This document shows, piece by piece, positions 36,166 to 45,532 of a stretch of DNA of 64,000 nt. Numbering within the stretch: the stretch's first letter is position 1; the number at the start of each line of letters is the position of its first letter. The notes under the pieces were generated by a model. The model saw only the letters and a list, made by a program, of their open reading frames with translations. It made no database searches and was not told where the DNA came from. A program made the translations under genes and the position numbers. Location of the stretch: NCBI RefSeq assembly GCF_051859565.1, contig NZ_JBHYFK010000003.1:248001-312000 (forward strand). Direction: 5' to 3'. This DNA is from Glycocaulis sp051859565 (GTDB taxonomy: Bacteria; Pseudomonadota; Alphaproteobacteria; Caulobacterales; Maricaulaceae).

Positions 36166-36942
36166 CTAGTGGTGACCCGGATGCAGCGCGTCGGACAGAT
36201 AGATGCAGGTCAGCACGGCGAACACGTAGGCCTGGAGGAAGGCCACCAGGAATTCCAGCGCGGTCAGTGCGACGACCATGATGAGCGGGGCAACGGCGCC
36301 GACAGCGCCAAGGGCGCCAACCGAGCCGAGCATGATGATGAAGCCGGCGAACACCTTCAGCAGGATGTGGCCGGCCAGCATGTTGGCGAACAGACGAACG
36401 CCAAGCGTGACCGGGCGCGAAATGAAGGAGATGATCTCGATCACGATCACGAAGGGCAATATGGCGATGGGTACGCCCGACGGCACGAAAATCTTGAAGA
36501 ATTTCAGGCCGTTCTTGAAAATTCCGAAGCCTACCAGAACGGACATCACGGCGAGCGCGAGCGCAAACGTCACGATGATGTGGCTGGTGAAGGTGAAGCC
36601 GTGGAAATCCGGCGCCGGGAAGTAGGGCATCATCCCGAGCATGTTGCCCATCAGGATGAAGATGAAGAGCGTGAACACGAAGGGGAAGAAGCGCAGGCCG
36701 TCATTGCCGGCCGTGGAGCGGATCATGCCTGCCACGAATTCGTAGAGCAGCTCGGCAACCGATTGCGCCCGGCCCGGCACCAGGGTGGCGCGCGAAGTTG
36801 CCAGCGCCAGAAGGCCCACGGTCAGCGCCACAGCGGCGACCATGAAATAGCTGGAGTTCGTGAAAGACAGGTCCAGCCCGCCCACGCTGAGCTCAGCGAT
36901 GGGATGGATTTCGAACTGCTTGATCGGGTTGGTGTCAGCCAC
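36166..36942 (-). CDS. atpB: ATP synthase Fo subunit a
   Basis: The stator subunit that forms the proton half-channels against the c ring. The 258-residue multi-pass protein carries the essential arginine in VTLGVRLFANMLAGHILLK, plus the conserved ELLYEFVAGMIR segment and a C-terminal FLQAYVFAVLTCIYLSDALHPGHH. Start MADTNPIKQFEIHPIAEL is typical. First structural subunit of the Fo operon. Confidence 0.98.
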   Translation of the reverse strand: MADTNPIKQFEIHPIAELSVGGLDLSFTNSSYFMVAAVALTVGLLALATSRATLVPGRAQSVAELLYEFVAGMIRSTAGNDGLRFFPFVFTLFIFILMGNMLGMMPYFPAPDFHGFTFTSHIIVTFALALAVMSVLVGFGIFKNGLKFFKIFVPSGVPIAILPFVIVIEIISFISRPVTLGVRLFANMLAGHILLKVFAGFIIMLGSVGALGAVGAVAPLIMVVALTALEFLVAFLQAYVFAVLTCIYLSDALHPGHH

Positions 36943-37037
36943 GCCCGGCCCCTCGATTGTGTTGCGGCGCTCCGGTTGCCCGGCGTGCCTGGAAAACGTG
37001 ACGTGCGCCTATCGCGCCGGAGCGCGAAGCGCAAGAG

Positions 37038-37340
37038 CTAGTTCTGCATCGACTTCACGGCACGCACGATATTGAGCGAGCCAGCAGCGAAGCCGAGCAC
37101 TACTCCGATCAGTAGCCCGATGGGCGACCAGCCGAAGAAATGATCTGCCATCAGACCCACAAATACTCCGGCAATGACGCCGCCGAAGAATTCCGATCCG
37201 TAGCGCAGTCCGAGTGCCCAACCCGATGGAGCCGCATTTTCCTTGGCTCTCTGAGCTTCCCTTGCCTCAAGCTTGCGGGCAAGACGGTGCTCGAAATCAT
37301 CCGGGTCTGGAGGGCTCGTATGGTCGCTTGGATAGGACAT
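37038..37340 (-). CDS. atpI: AtpI/AtpZ-type ATP synthase accessory protein
   Basis: A 100-residue protein thought to help c-ring assembly or magnesium handling. A charged N-terminal half (DDFEHRLARKLEAREAQRAKEN) is followed by two membrane helices, WALGLRYGSEFFGGVIAGVFVGLMADHFF and SPIGLLIGVVLGFAAGSLNIVRAV, the AtpI/AtpZ pattern. The ATG at 37340 is chosen because the upstream extension has no match. It is first in the Fo operon, whose promoter must lie in the 120 bases between it and smc. Confidence 0.9.
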   Translation of the reverse strand: MSYPSDHTSPPDPDDFEHRLARKLEAREAQRAKENAAPSGWALGLRYGSEFFGGVIAGVFVGLMADHFFGWSPIGLLIGVVLGFAAGSLNIVRAVKSMQN

Positions 37341-37461
37341 GAGGGCCTGTTTGCTCCCGCAGGACACCCCCCGGAAAGCGGGCGCACACTATAAGCGCGG
37401 TATAGGCAAGTCAAGTGACCGGGCTTGCGCTCCAAGCATCAGAAAAATTTGATGTTTTTGG

Positions 37462-40400
37462 CTATTCGGCGGCAAGGAGCGCTTCTGCCGCACGCAGGTT
37501 CACCGAGACAAGCTGCGAGACGCCCTGTTCGCCCATTGTCACGCCGAACAGGCGGTCCATCCGGCTCATCGTCACCGGATTGTGGGTGATGATGAGGAAG
37601 CGCGTGTCGGTCAGCTCGCGCATCTCTTCCAGCATCCGGCAGAAGCGGTCGACATTGGCGTCGTCCAGCGGCGCGTCCACCTCATCGAGCACGCAAACCG
37701 GGGCCGGGTTCGACAGAAACACCGCAAAAATCAGTGCAGTAGCGGTCAGCGCCTGCTCGCCGCCAGACATTAGCGACATCGTTTCCATCTTCTTGCCGGG
37801 CGGGCAGGCCATGATTTCCAGCCCGGCTTCGAGCGGATCGTCATGCTCGGTCAGGCGCAGCTCGGCTTCGCCCCCGCCAAAGAGCGTGGAGAAGAGTTGG
37901 CGGAAATGCCCGTCCACCACCTCGAATGCAGCAAGAAGCCGCGCCCGGCCTTCGCGCGAGAGTGTATCGACCGCCTTGCGCAGGCGCGCCACCGCCTCAA
38001 CCAGATCATCCCGCTCGGAGGTGAGCCGGTCACGCTCGGACGTAAGTTCTTCGGCTTCCTCGTCTGCGCGCAGGTTGACCGCGCCAAGGCGCTCGCGCGA
38101 CAGGCGGGCCTCGTCCAGACGGCGCTCCAGTTCAGCAGAGGACAGGTTCACATATTCGCTCTGGCTGGACCGGGTCTGCAATGCTTCTGGCGTTTCCCCG
38201 GTAGCATCGGCAAGGCGCTGGGCGGTCTCGGCGATGCGCGTCTGCGCCCCCTCCAGTGTGGCGGCGGCAGCGGCCCTTGCCTCGCGCGCGCTGCTGGCTT
38301 CGCGTTCGGCAGCGCGCAGGGTTGAATCGGCCTCGCGCAGCGCCGTTTCGGCCGCTTCGACCTCGGAACGCGTCAGGCGCGCACGCGATTCGGCTTCGCC
38401 CAGCTGGTCGAAAATGACGCTGCGGCGCTCTTCCAGCTGAGCTGGCGCGGATTCGGCCTCGGCAAGGGCGCCGCGCGCATCAGTTTGCGCTGTATTGATC
38501 TCTGTCAGGCGTTCGGCGGCGCTTTGTGCGCGGCGGGACCATTCGGCTTCCTCGCGCTCCAGCCCGGCAATCCGGTGGCGGCGGCTCTGCGCGTCCCGGC
38601 GGACCGATTCCACGGCAGCGCGGGCATCTGCCGCGTCGGCCCTGGCGCGCTCCGCCCCGGTGCGGGCGGTCTCCAGCGCGACACTGCCATCATCGGCGTC
38701 CATGGCCGCTTTAAGCGCGGTTTCGGCGCGTTCCAGCGCGTCTCTCGCCGTGCCGGCTTCGCTGTCGAGCCGGCGTGCCGTATCCACCAGATTGGCGCGG
38801 CGTGCCTCCGCGCGTACTGCCGCTTCCCGGCCATCGCTCAACGCCCGCTCAGCCTCACGCACGCTACGTTGTGATCCGTCCCGCGCCTCGCGGGCCGCAC
38901 GTACGGCATTTGCCGATTCGGCGCTGCGCTGCGCGGCTTTCTCATGTACGCCGCGTGCAAGCGATTCCCGCTCGCGGGCGGCGTCCAGCTCCGCAAGGAT
39001 GGTCTCCAGCCGATTGCGCGTCTCCAGACGTATGGCCGCGCTAGACGGCGCACCGGCATTGGCAGCGAACCCGTCCCAGCGGCGCAGCGCGCCTTCCAGA
39101 GTGACCAGCCGCTGGCCGGGTTTCAGGAAACCGGCAAGCCGGTCAAGATCCGCCTCGTCAACAAGGCCAATGGATTCCAGCCGGGCTTTCAGCTCGGAGG
39201 GCGCCTCGATGACATCGCTCAGCGCGGTCACACCGGACGGCAGGGCCGGGGGCAGGGCGCTGGTTCCCGTCCAGCGGCGCGCCGCCTCTGCTGACAGGCC
39301 GGCCTCCAGATCATCGCCCAGCGCGGCGGCCAATGCCTTTTCGGTGCCGGGCTTTGCGCGCACCTGTTCAACCAGCCCGTCATCATCGCCGCCCGAGGCG
39401 ACGATGCGGCGCAGGCTGTCGGCCTCGCGTGAGAGAGATTGCGTTTCGGCCTCCGCAGCGCGCAGCGCATCGCGGGCCGTGTTAGCGGTCTCGGCAAGCG
39501 CTTGCGCGGCCTCTTCAGCTTTAGCCAGCGCCTCGGCGGCTTTGTCAGCGTCCATGCCAGCCTGGGTGACGGCGCTTTCCAGATCTTCGACGCTGGGGCC
39601 GTGATGGTCTGGCAGTTCGGCGGCGCGGGCCGCGGCTTCGTCTGCCTCCCGGCGCAGGGTTTCGTGGCGGCGGCGGGCATTGTCAGCATCGCGCCGGGCG
39701 GTGTCGCGCGCGGCCTTCACCTCGGCGAGGCGCGCACTGGCAGCGTCAAGTTTCTGCTCTGCTTCGCTGCGCCTTGCTTCAGCCTCCGCCATCGCGGCTT
39801 CGGCCTTGGCTTGCGCTTCAGCGTCACCTGCCAGCTCGTCGTGCAGCGTTTTGAGCGAGCTGCGAACCCGCTCCAGCGACTGGGCAGCTTCCTGGGACAG
39901 CTCGGTCTCGCGCGCCTTGCTGACGGCAAGCTCCTCAAGGCGCATGGTCAGGCGCGCAATACTGGCTTTCGCCTGATCTATATCGCGTTCCAGCGTGTCG
40001 CGCTCGCGCTCCAGCAGGCGCAGCGCGGCGGAGGCTTCCGCCTCCCGCTCGCGCAGTGGCGCAACCGCATTGGCGGCAGCTTCAGCGGCGCTGGTGGCGG
40101 AGGCAGCAATCCGCGCGGCGTCCGCGACGAGGGCTTCGCAAGCGGCCAGGTGATCGCGCGCGCCGGACTCGGCCTCGCTCGCCTCCTGCCAGCGGCGCAG
40201 CCAGAGCACGGCTTCCAGCTCGCGTATATCGGCCGACAGCTTGCGGTAGCGCCCTGCCTGCCTTGCCTGCTTCTGCAGGCCTTCATAGCGGCTCTGCAGC
40301 GTGTCGACGACTTCCTGCAGCCGATCCAGATTGGCCTCTGCCGCGTTCAGGCGTAATTGCGCTTCGTGGCGGCGGGCCCGCAGACCCGCAACGCCGGCGG

Positions 40401-40899
40401 CCTCTTCGAGCACGCGGCGGCGGTTTTCCGGCTTGGCGTTGATCAGCTCGCTGATCTGGCCCTGACGCACGAGGGCGGGCGAGTTCGCGCCGGTGCCTGC
40501 ATCGGCAAAGAGCAGCTGCACGTCCTTTGCGCGCACTTCCTCGCCATTGATCTTGTAGTCAGAGCCCTTGCCGCGCGTGATACGCCGCGTGACTTCCAGA
40601 ATGTCGGCGTCGTTGAAGCGGGCGGGCGCGCGCCGGTCGGAATTGTCGATAGTCAGGATGGCTTCGGCGCGGTCGCGGGCCGGGCGCGTGGCAGTGCCGG
40701 AGAAGATGACATCTTCCATGCCGCCGCCGCGCAGCGATTTGGCAGAGGTCGCGCCCATCACCCAGCGCAGGGCTTCCAGCACGTTGGACTTGCCGCAGCC
40801 ATTCGGGCCGATAACGCCGGTCAGCCCAGCATCAATGCGCAGCTCCGCCGGGTCGACGAAGGACTTGAAGCCCGTAACGCGCAGACGGGTGAACTTCAC
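37462..40899 (-). CDS. smc: Chromosome segregation protein SMC
   Basis: Condensin ATPase that compacts and aligns chromosome arms. The 1,145-residue protein has the head ATPase split across both ends: Walker A GPNGCGKSNVLEALRW near residue 32, Q-loop region, then a long coiled coil (about 170-480), a hinge-like domain (about 490-660), the returning coiled coil, the ABC signature LMSGGEQALTATAL and Walker B VCVLDEVDAPLDDANVDR. It starts with GTG behind a perfect AGGAGG six bases upstream. Single-gene unit; the neighbouring DsbA-like gene is 79 bases upstream on the same strand. Confidence 0.98.
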   Translation of the reverse strand: MKFTRLRVTGFKSFVDPAELRIDAGLTGVIGPNGCGKSNVLEALRWVMGATSAKSLRGGGMEDVIFSGTATRPARDRAEAILTIDNSDRRAPARFNDADILEVTRRITRGKGSDYKINGEEVRAKDVQLLFADAGTGANSPALVRQGQISELINAKPENRRRVLEEAAGVAGLRARRHEAQLRLNAAEANLDRLQEVVDTLQSRYEGLQKQARQAGRYRKLSADIRELEAVLWLRRWQEASEAESGARDHLAACEALVADAARIAASATSAAEAAANAVAPLREREAEASAALRLLERERDTLERDIDQAKASIARLTMRLEELAVSKARETELSQEAAQSLERVRSSLKTLHDELAGDAEAQAKAEAAMAEAEARRSEAEQKLDAASARLAEVKAARDTARRDADNARRRHETLRREADEAAARAAELPDHHGPSVEDLESAVTQAGMDADKAAEALAKAEEAAQALAETANTARDALRAAEAETQSLSREADSLRRIVASGGDDDGLVEQVRAKPGTEKALAAALGDDLEAGLSAEAARRWTGTSALPPALPSGVTALSDVIEAPSELKARLESIGLVDEADLDRLAGFLKPGQRLVTLEGALRRWDGFAANAGAPSSAAIRLETRNRLETILAELDAARERESLARGVHEKAAQRSAESANAVRAAREARDGSQRSVREAERALSDGREAAVRAEARRANLVDTARRLDSEAGTARDALERAETALKAAMDADDGSVALETARTGAERARADAADARAAVESVRRDAQSRRHRIAGLEREEAEWSRRAQSAAERLTEINTAQTDARGALAEAESAPAQLEERRSVIFDQLGEAESRARLTRSEVEAAETALREADSTLRAAEREASSAREARAAAAATLEGAQTRIAETAQRLADATGETPEALQTRSSQSEYVNLSSAELERRLDEARLSRERLGAVNLRADEEAEELTSERDRLTSERDDLVEAVARLRKAVDTLSREGRARLLAAFEVVDGHFRQLFSTLFGGGEAELRLTEHDDPLEAGLEIMACPPGKKMETMSLMSGGEQALTATALIFAVFLSNPAPVCVLDEVDAPLDDANVDRFCRMLEEMRELTDTRFLIITHNPVTMSRMDRLFGVTMGEQGVSQLVSVNLRAAEALLAAE

Positions 40900-40978
40900 C
40901 AGACGCCTCCTGAAGCCCGCGCCGCTGCTTTGCAGTCATCCGCTGTGGGCTTCACCATGCCACCAAAACGCGCCTTGG

Positions 40979-41710
40979 CTACTCCTCTGCGCGTGACCGG
41001 AAATACTCGATGATTCGCGCGAAGGTGTCGCCGGTGAATTGTGCAGGTACGAAGCCCTGCTCGTCCTCAATGGCGGTGTTGCCGGCAAAATAGACCACAC
41101 CGGACCCGTCCGGGGCACGGTTCGGCTCTACCCGTTCGCCATTGATGAAGAAGCTGGGCGTGGCGTTGATGCCATCACGCGCGGCGCGCTGATTGGACTC
41201 GTTGATGGCGTCCACCGCGCTCTCATCGGACATGCAGGCGCGAAATTCCTGGTCTGAGAGGCCGGCAGAGCGGGCGATGGTCTGGAATTGCTGACGGGCC
41301 TGACCGCGCTGTGCCGCCATGAAGATGGCCTGCTGCTGCTCGAAGAGGACGTCTAGCACGTCGAAATAGCGCTCTTCGCCCGCGCAGCGCGCCAGCATGA
41401 AGCCGGCGAGCGCCAGCTCGGCCGAGCCGGTCAGCATTTCGCGGAACACCAGGCGCACCGTGCCGTCTTCGACATAGCGGTTCAGCGTGGGGTAGACGCC
41501 CTGATGGAAGGCGGCGCAGCCGCCACAGGCCGTCGAGCCGTACTCGATGAACACCACCGGCGCATCGACCGAGCCACGGGCAAAGTCGCCTTCGCGTTCG
41601 AACTCGGTGCGGCCATCGGCGGCCCCTGAATTGCCGCCGCAGGCAGCGAGCGCCAGCGCTGTAGCGGCTGCAAAGGCGGGAATGAAGGAACGGGCGAAGT
41701 TGAAAGCCAT
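40979..41710 (-). CDS. DsbA-family thioredoxin-like lipoprotein
   Basis: A 243-residue exported protein with a thioredoxin fold. The signal ends with the lipobox ALAAC (about residue 24). The active site is C-G-G-C in YGSTACGGCAAFHQGV and the cis-proline loop is GINATPSFFING. Such proteins (DSBA-like, 2-Cys with insertion LARCAGEERYF) oxidise or isomerise disulfides in the periplasm; which is uncertain since the CGGC spacer is not the classic CPHC. It lies just upstream of smc on the same strand and may share its transcript, an arrangement I have not linked to function. Confidence 0.88.
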   Translation of the reverse strand: MAFNFARSFIPAFAAATALALAACGGNSGAADGRTEFEREGDFARGSVDAPVVFIEYGSTACGGCAAFHQGVYPTLNRYVEDGTVRLVFREMLTGSAELALAGFMLARCAGEERYFDVLDVLFEQQQAIFMAAQRGQARQQFQTIARSAGLSDQEFRACMSDESAVDAINESNQRAARDGINATPSFFINGERVEPNRAPDGSGVVYFAGNTAIEDEQGFVPAQFTGDTFARIIEYFRSRAEE

Positions 41711-41869
41711 GGCGAATGCTCCATCCGGTGCGCGCGGTGTTCAGGTTGGCGGCACTCTACTCATAGGGCGCGCCCCAGCGCCAGACTTGAGGGCAGGGCG
41801 CTTGCGCGCGGGCATGCGCATTGTTACTCAGGCCGCTCGTTTTCCTGACCCATGTGGAGTACGCGTCTC

Positions 41870-42157
41870 ATGTCCGTTACCGAGGACGATGTCCGCCGGA
41901 TCGCCCGGCTCGCCCGTATCGCCGAACCTACAGACCGTGTGGCCAAGCTCACTGGCGAGCTGAATGGTATTCTCGACTGGGTCGAGATGCTGAACGAGGT
42001 GGATGTCCAGGGCGTAGAGCCGATGACCACGCCGGTCTCCACTCCGCTGCCCATGCGCGAGGACAAGGTGACCGACGGGGAAATCCCGGAAAAAGTCCTG
42101 AAGAATGCGCCGAAGGCCGAAGAAGGCTTTTTCGTCGTCCCGAAGAGCGTGGAGTAG
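41870..42157 (+). CDS. gatC: Aspartyl/glutamyl-tRNA(Asn/Gln) amidotransferase subunit C
   Basis: Small subunit of the GatCAB complex that converts misacylated Asp-tRNA-Asn or Glu-tRNA-Gln to the amide. The 95-residue protein MSVTEDDVRRIARLARIA with ILDWVEMLNEVDVQGVEPMTTP is full-length and typical. The ATG at 41870 keeps the family N-terminus; an ATG 18 bases earlier adds an unlikely tail. gatA follows after six bases. Confidence 0.97.
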   Translation: MSVTEDDVRRIARLARIAEPTDRVAKLTGELNGILDWVEMLNEVDVQGVEPMTTPVSTPLPMREDKVTDGEIPEKVLKNAPKAEEGFFVVPKSVE

Positions 42158-42163
42158 GCGGGT

Positions 42164-43642
42164 ATGTCTGACGTGTTTTCTATGAGCCTGCTTCAAGCCC
42201 GCGACGCGCTTAGCCGTGGTGATGTTTCCAGCGCCGAGCTGACCGAGGCCCATGTGAAGGCCGCTGAAGCCGCGCAAGGCGCGCTCAACTGCTTCACCGT
42301 GATCGATCCCGAGCATGCGCTGGGTATGGCCAAAGCCTCCGATGCGCGCCGGGCCAGGGGCGAGGCGGGCGTGCTGGAAGGCGTGCCGCTGGTCATCAAG
42401 GATCTGTTCGCCACGAAGGGCGTGGACACCACCGCCTCCTCCAACATCCTCAAAGGCTTCAAGCCGGAATACGAATCCAGCGTTACGCAGAATCTGTGGG
42501 ACGCGGGCGCGGTGATGGTCGCCAAATCCTCCATGGACGAGTTCGCCATGGGCTCATCCAACGAGACCGCCGCCACCGGCCCCGTGGTCAATCCGTGGCG
42601 CGCCAGGGGTTCCGATGAAAAGCTGGTGCCGGGCGGCTCGTCCGGCGGGTCTGTGTCCGCGCTGGCCGCCGATATAGGCTATGGCGCGACGGGCACAGAC
42701 ACGGGCGGCTCCATCCGCCAGCCTGCGGCCTTTACCGGCCTTGTCGGCGTGAAGCCGACCTATGGCCGCTGCTCGCGCTGGGGCGTGGTGGCGTTCGCCT
42801 CCTCGCTGGATCACCCCGGCGCGTTCGGCAAAACGGTGCGCGACAGCGCGCTGCTGACGCAAGTCATGGCGGGTCATGATCCGAAGGATTCCACCAGCTA
42901 TCCCGGCGCTGTGCCGGACATGCTCGGCGCGTGTGACAAGCCGGTCAAAGGCCTGCGCATTGGCGTGCCGAAGGAATACCGGGTTGATGGCATGCCGGGC
43001 GAGATCGACGCGCTCTGGGAAAAGGGCGTGGAGTGGTTGAAGGCGCAAGGCTGCGAGATCGTCGATATCTCCCTGCCGATGACCAAATACGCGCTGCCCG
43101 CCTATTACATCATCGCGCCAGCGGAGGCCTCCTCCAACCTCGCGCGCTATGATGGCATGCGCTATGGCCTGCGCGTCGAGGGTGAAGACCTGATCGACAC
43201 CTATGAGAAGACGCGCGCGGCCGGTTTCGGCAAGGAAGTCCAGCGCCGCATCCTGATTGGCACCTATGTGCTCTCTGCGGGCTATTACGACGCGTATTAC
43301 GTGAAGGCGCTGAAAGTCCGCCGCCGCATCTATGAGGATTTCCAGGCCGCGTTTGAGAAGGTGGACGCCATCCTCACCCCCACCACGCCCAGCGCCGCGT
43401 TCGGCATTGGTTCGAAGTCCAAGGCCGACCCTATCGAGATGTACCTGAACGACATCTTCACGGTGACGGCCAATATAGCCGGTATCCCGGCGATGAGCGT
43501 GCCTGCGGGCCTCGATGCGCAAGGCCTGCCGCTGGGCCTGCAGGTCATCACCCGCGCGCTGGACGAGGAAACCATGTTTTCCGTTGCTGCCGCGATTGAA
43601 GATGCGGCAGGGTTCACGGCCAAGCCGGAGAGATGGTGGTAG
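42164..43642 (+). CDS. gatA: Aspartyl/glutamyl-tRNA(Asn/Gln) amidotransferase subunit A
   Basis: The glutaminase subunit, 492 residues of the amidase-signature family. The Ser-cis-Ser-Lys triad is visible: the lysine in LVIKDLFATKG (about residue 80), the cis-serine in GGSSGGSVSALAAD and the nucleophile serine in TDTGGSIRQPAAF. Length is normal. It starts six bases after gatC. gatB, usually next, is 2.2 kb downstream past small membrane ORFs and a quinone oxidoreductase gene, so the three subunits are encoded in two pieces. Confidence 0.98.
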   Translation: MSDVFSMSLLQARDALSRGDVSSAELTEAHVKAAEAAQGALNCFTVIDPEHALGMAKASDARRARGEAGVLEGVPLVIKDLFATKGVDTTASSNILKGFKPEYESSVTQNLWDAGAVMVAKSSMDEFAMGSSNETAATGPVVNPWRARGSDEKLVPGGSSGGSVSALAADIGYGATGTDTGGSIRQPAAFTGLVGVKPTYGRCSRWGVVAFASSLDHPGAFGKTVRDSALLTQVMAGHDPKDSTSYPGAVPDMLGACDKPVKGLRIGVPKEYRVDGMPGEIDALWEKGVEWLKAQGCEIVDISLPMTKYALPAYYIIAPAEASSNLARYDGMRYGLRVEGEDLIDTYEKTRAAGFGKEVQRRILIGTYVLSAGYYDAYYVKALKVRRRIYEDFQAAFEKVDAILTPTTPSAAFGIGSKSKADPIEMYLNDIFTVTANIAGIPAMSVPAGLDAQGLPLGLQVITRALDEETMFSVAAAIEDAAGFTAKPERWW

Positions 43643-43678
43643 TTTGCGCAGCAACCCAAAGCTGATAGTTTTGATCCC

Positions 43679-43936
43679 ATGGCATATCGCGTAATCGGGT
43701 TGGCGATACTATCGGGCGGAACCGGTGTTCTGCTGTTAGCGGCTGCGCTATTTCTACCTGAGTCCCTCAGAACCATGGGCTTGCCCGAAGGGCTTGTGTT
43801 GTCCGGCGTACTGGGTGTGGTGTTTGCTGTAATGATCCCGCGCCTTATGGCACCATGCGAAGAGGAATGGAGCGCGAGCTTCGCCGCTCGCCAGAGGAAA
43901 GTCCGCTTGCCGCGTGCGGAGCGGCGAACCCGGTAA
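43679..43936 (+). CDS. Small two-helix membrane protein (85 aa), first of four in the gatA-gatB gap
   Basis: An 85-residue protein with two strongly hydrophobic segments: VIGLAILSGGTGVLLLAAALFLP and GLVLSGVLGVVFAVMIPRLM, and a basic C-terminus (RQRKVRLPRAERRTR). I do not recognise a family. Its TAA stop overlaps the ATG of the next small gene (TAATG), which supports both being real. There is no obvious ribosome site at its own start, 36 bases after gatA. Function unknown. Confidence 0.55.
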   Translation: MAYRVIGLAILSGGTGVLLLAAALFLPESLRTMGLPEGLVLSGVLGVVFAVMIPRLMAPCEEEWSASFAARQRKVRLPRAERRTR

Positions 43937-44133
43937 TGGGCCCTCACGCCCAGCTTTTCCGCGATGCGCTGCACGCTTTGTCGCTTGGCGCTGCCGCTTT
44001 CGCATTGTTTGGTGATGGTGCATTGGGCACCAATATCGCTTATATTATCGGTGCGGCGGTGCTGCATTTTCTCGCGCACGTCGTGATCGAAGTGGACCGC
44101 ACGATACAGCAGGAGCGAGCCGGACATGGATGA
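43936..44133 (+). CDS. Small membrane protein (65 aa)
   Basis: Starts MGPHAQLFRDALHALSLGAA with its ATG overlapping the preceding stop. Two hydrophobic segments (LSLGAAAFALFG and TNIAYIIGAAVLHFLAHVVIEV) are followed by a charged tail DRTIQQERAGHG. A longer in-frame upstream extension would run antiparallel to nothing known and breaks the neat TAATG coupling, so this start is preferred. No family recognised. Confidence 0.55.
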   Translation: MGPHAQLFRDALHALSLGAAAFALFGDGALGTNIAYIIGAAVLHFLAHVVIEVDRTIQQERAGHG

Positions 44134-44269
44134 CCTGACCGCCTGGATCGTACTGGGCTGCATGCTGGCCTTCGGTATTGGCGTGGCCGTCTTCTATGGC
44201 GAGCAGGCCCGTCAGCTGAAGAATGAGCTGCGCCGCCAGCGCGAAGAGCGTGAGGGCAAGGCGGGTTAG
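44126..44269 (+). CDS. Single-helix membrane microprotein (47 aa)
   Basis: Begins inside the end of the previous gene (ATG at 44126, eight-base overlap). The 47-residue product MDDLTAWIVLGCMLAFGIGV has one membrane helix followed by a highly charged helix (EQARQLKNELRRQREEREGK), the layout of many small membrane anchors. The GAGCGAGCCGGAC stretch just before gives a fair ribosome site. Too short for ordinary gene prediction. Function unknown. Confidence 0.5.
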   Translation: MDDLTAWIVLGCMLAFGIGVAVFYGEQARQLKNELRRQREEREGKAG

Positions 44270-44299
44270 TCCCCGCCGCTTGTTGCAGTCCTGATTTTC

Positions 44300-44527
44300 A
44301 TGAACCCCACAGTCATCCTCATACCGCTTTGCGGCCTTGTCATTCTTGGCGCGGCGATCCTGTCGGGCCGGTTTGGCGATGAGACAGGCTTGCGTGCCAT
44401 CGGGCTCGCTCTGCTGCTATTTGGCGCAGCCGGGATAGGCACGCTCCTGTTTGCCCGGCGGCTCAAACTGTGGGTTGATGGTCTGGCAGAGAACGCACGC
44501 AAAGCCGATCAGGACAAGTCCGAGTGA
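44300..44527 (+). CDS. Small two-helix membrane protein (75 aa)
   Basis: MNPTVILIPLCGLVILGAAIL, then LRAIGLALLLFGAAGIGTLLF, then a charged C-terminal helix RRLKLWVDGLAENARKADQDK. Its TGA overlaps the GTG of the following quinone-oxidoreductase gene (GTGA). It is the fourth micro membrane ORF in a row; together they look like one translation-coupled set. No family recognised. Confidence 0.5.
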   Translation: MNPTVILIPLCGLVILGAAILSGRFGDETGLRAIGLALLLFGAAGIGTLLFARRLKLWVDGLAENARKADQDKSE

Positions 44528-45516
44528 AAGCCATCTGGTATGAAACGCAGGGCGCAGCCAGCGATGTGCTGACGCTGGGCGAGCGGACCGAAGCGGTGCC
44601 CGGCCCCGGCGAAGTCGCCGTCACCGTGCAGGCCTCCGGCGTGAACCCGTCTGACGTGAAAATGCGTGGCGGCGCGCGCGGGCCGATGGCCGTGCCGCTG
44701 CAGATTCCCCATTCCGATGGCGCAGGGATCATCAAGGCGGTGGGCGAGGGGGTCGACCCCGCCCGCCTTGGCGAGCGTGTATGGCTGTTCAGCGCAGCCT
44801 ACAAGCGTTCGGGCGGCACATGCGCCGAAGTCTGCGTGCTGCCAGCCGGGCATGCGGTGCCCTTGCCTGACCAGGTATCGGTGAAGGCGGGTGCGGCGCT
44901 GGGCATTCCCGCCATGACGGCCCATCGCGCCCTGTTCTGCGATGGCGGTGTTGCGGGCAAGACGGTGCTGGTCACCGGCGGAGCGGGCGCGGTCGGTCAC
45001 AGCGCCATCCAGATCGCGAAATGGGCAGGCGCGGAGAAAATCATCACGACGGTCTCCAGCGCCGCCAAGGCCGCCATCGCCATGGCCGCCGGCGCGGACC
45101 ATGTGATCAATTACCGCCAGCAGGATGTGGTGGAAGCGGTTCTGGCCGATACGCAAGGCGCGGGCGCGGATCACATTGTCGAGGTGGAGCTGGGCGGCAA
45201 TCTGGCGCAGTCAGCGCAAATGATCGCCGAGCATGGCACTATTGCCTGGTATGGCTCGGAAAGCGCGCGCGAGCCGGTGTTCGCCGCCTATCCGCTCATG
45301 TTCAGAAATGTCACCTTGCAGGGCATCTTCCTCTACGCGATCACGCCCGAACAGCGCGCCAGCGCCATTGCCGACATTACCAGTGCGCTGGAAGCGGGGC
45401 TTTTGCGTCCGCTCATCGATTCTGTCTGGCCTCTGGAAGACACCGTGAAGGCCCATGAGCGCGTGGAGAGCGGCGAGCGCTCCGGCGCCGTCATCGTCCA
45501 GCCGGGCGGGGGGTAG
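44524..45516 (+). CDS. Quinone oxidoreductase / zinc-type alcohol dehydrogenase superfamily (MDR) protein
   Basis: A 330-residue medium-chain dehydrogenase: GroES-like N-terminal domain (GPGEVAVTVQASGVNPSDVKMRGG) and a Rossmann domain with the nucleotide loop VLVTGGAGAVGHSAIQIAKWAGA. The structural and catalytic zinc cysteines of alcohol dehydrogenases are absent, so it belongs to the NADPH:quinone-reductase-like, zinc-free subgroup. GTG start overlapping the previous stop. It separates gatA and its micro-ORFs from gatB; no functional tie is evident. Confidence 0.9.
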   Translation: MKAIWYETQGAASDVLTLGERTEAVPGPGEVAVTVQASGVNPSDVKMRGGARGPMAVPLQIPHSDGAGIIKAVGEGVDPARLGERVWLFSAAYKRSGGTCAEVCVLPAGHAVPLPDQVSVKAGAALGIPAMTAHRALFCDGGVAGKTVLVTGGAGAVGHSAIQIAKWAGAEKIITTVSSAAKAAIAMAAGADHVINYRQQDVVEAVLADTQGAGADHIVEVELGGNLAQSAQMIAEHGTIAWYGSESAREPVFAAYPLMFRNVTLQGIFLYAITPEQRASAIADITSALEAGLLRPLIDSVWPLEDTVKAHERVESGERSGAVIVQPGGG

Positions 45517-45532
45517 CTTGATCACTTGTCAT

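Noticed and set aside
37415..39604. Serine/arginine-rich plus-strand frames opposite smc
   Set aside because: Low-complexity translation of the coiled-coil codons in the wrong frame.
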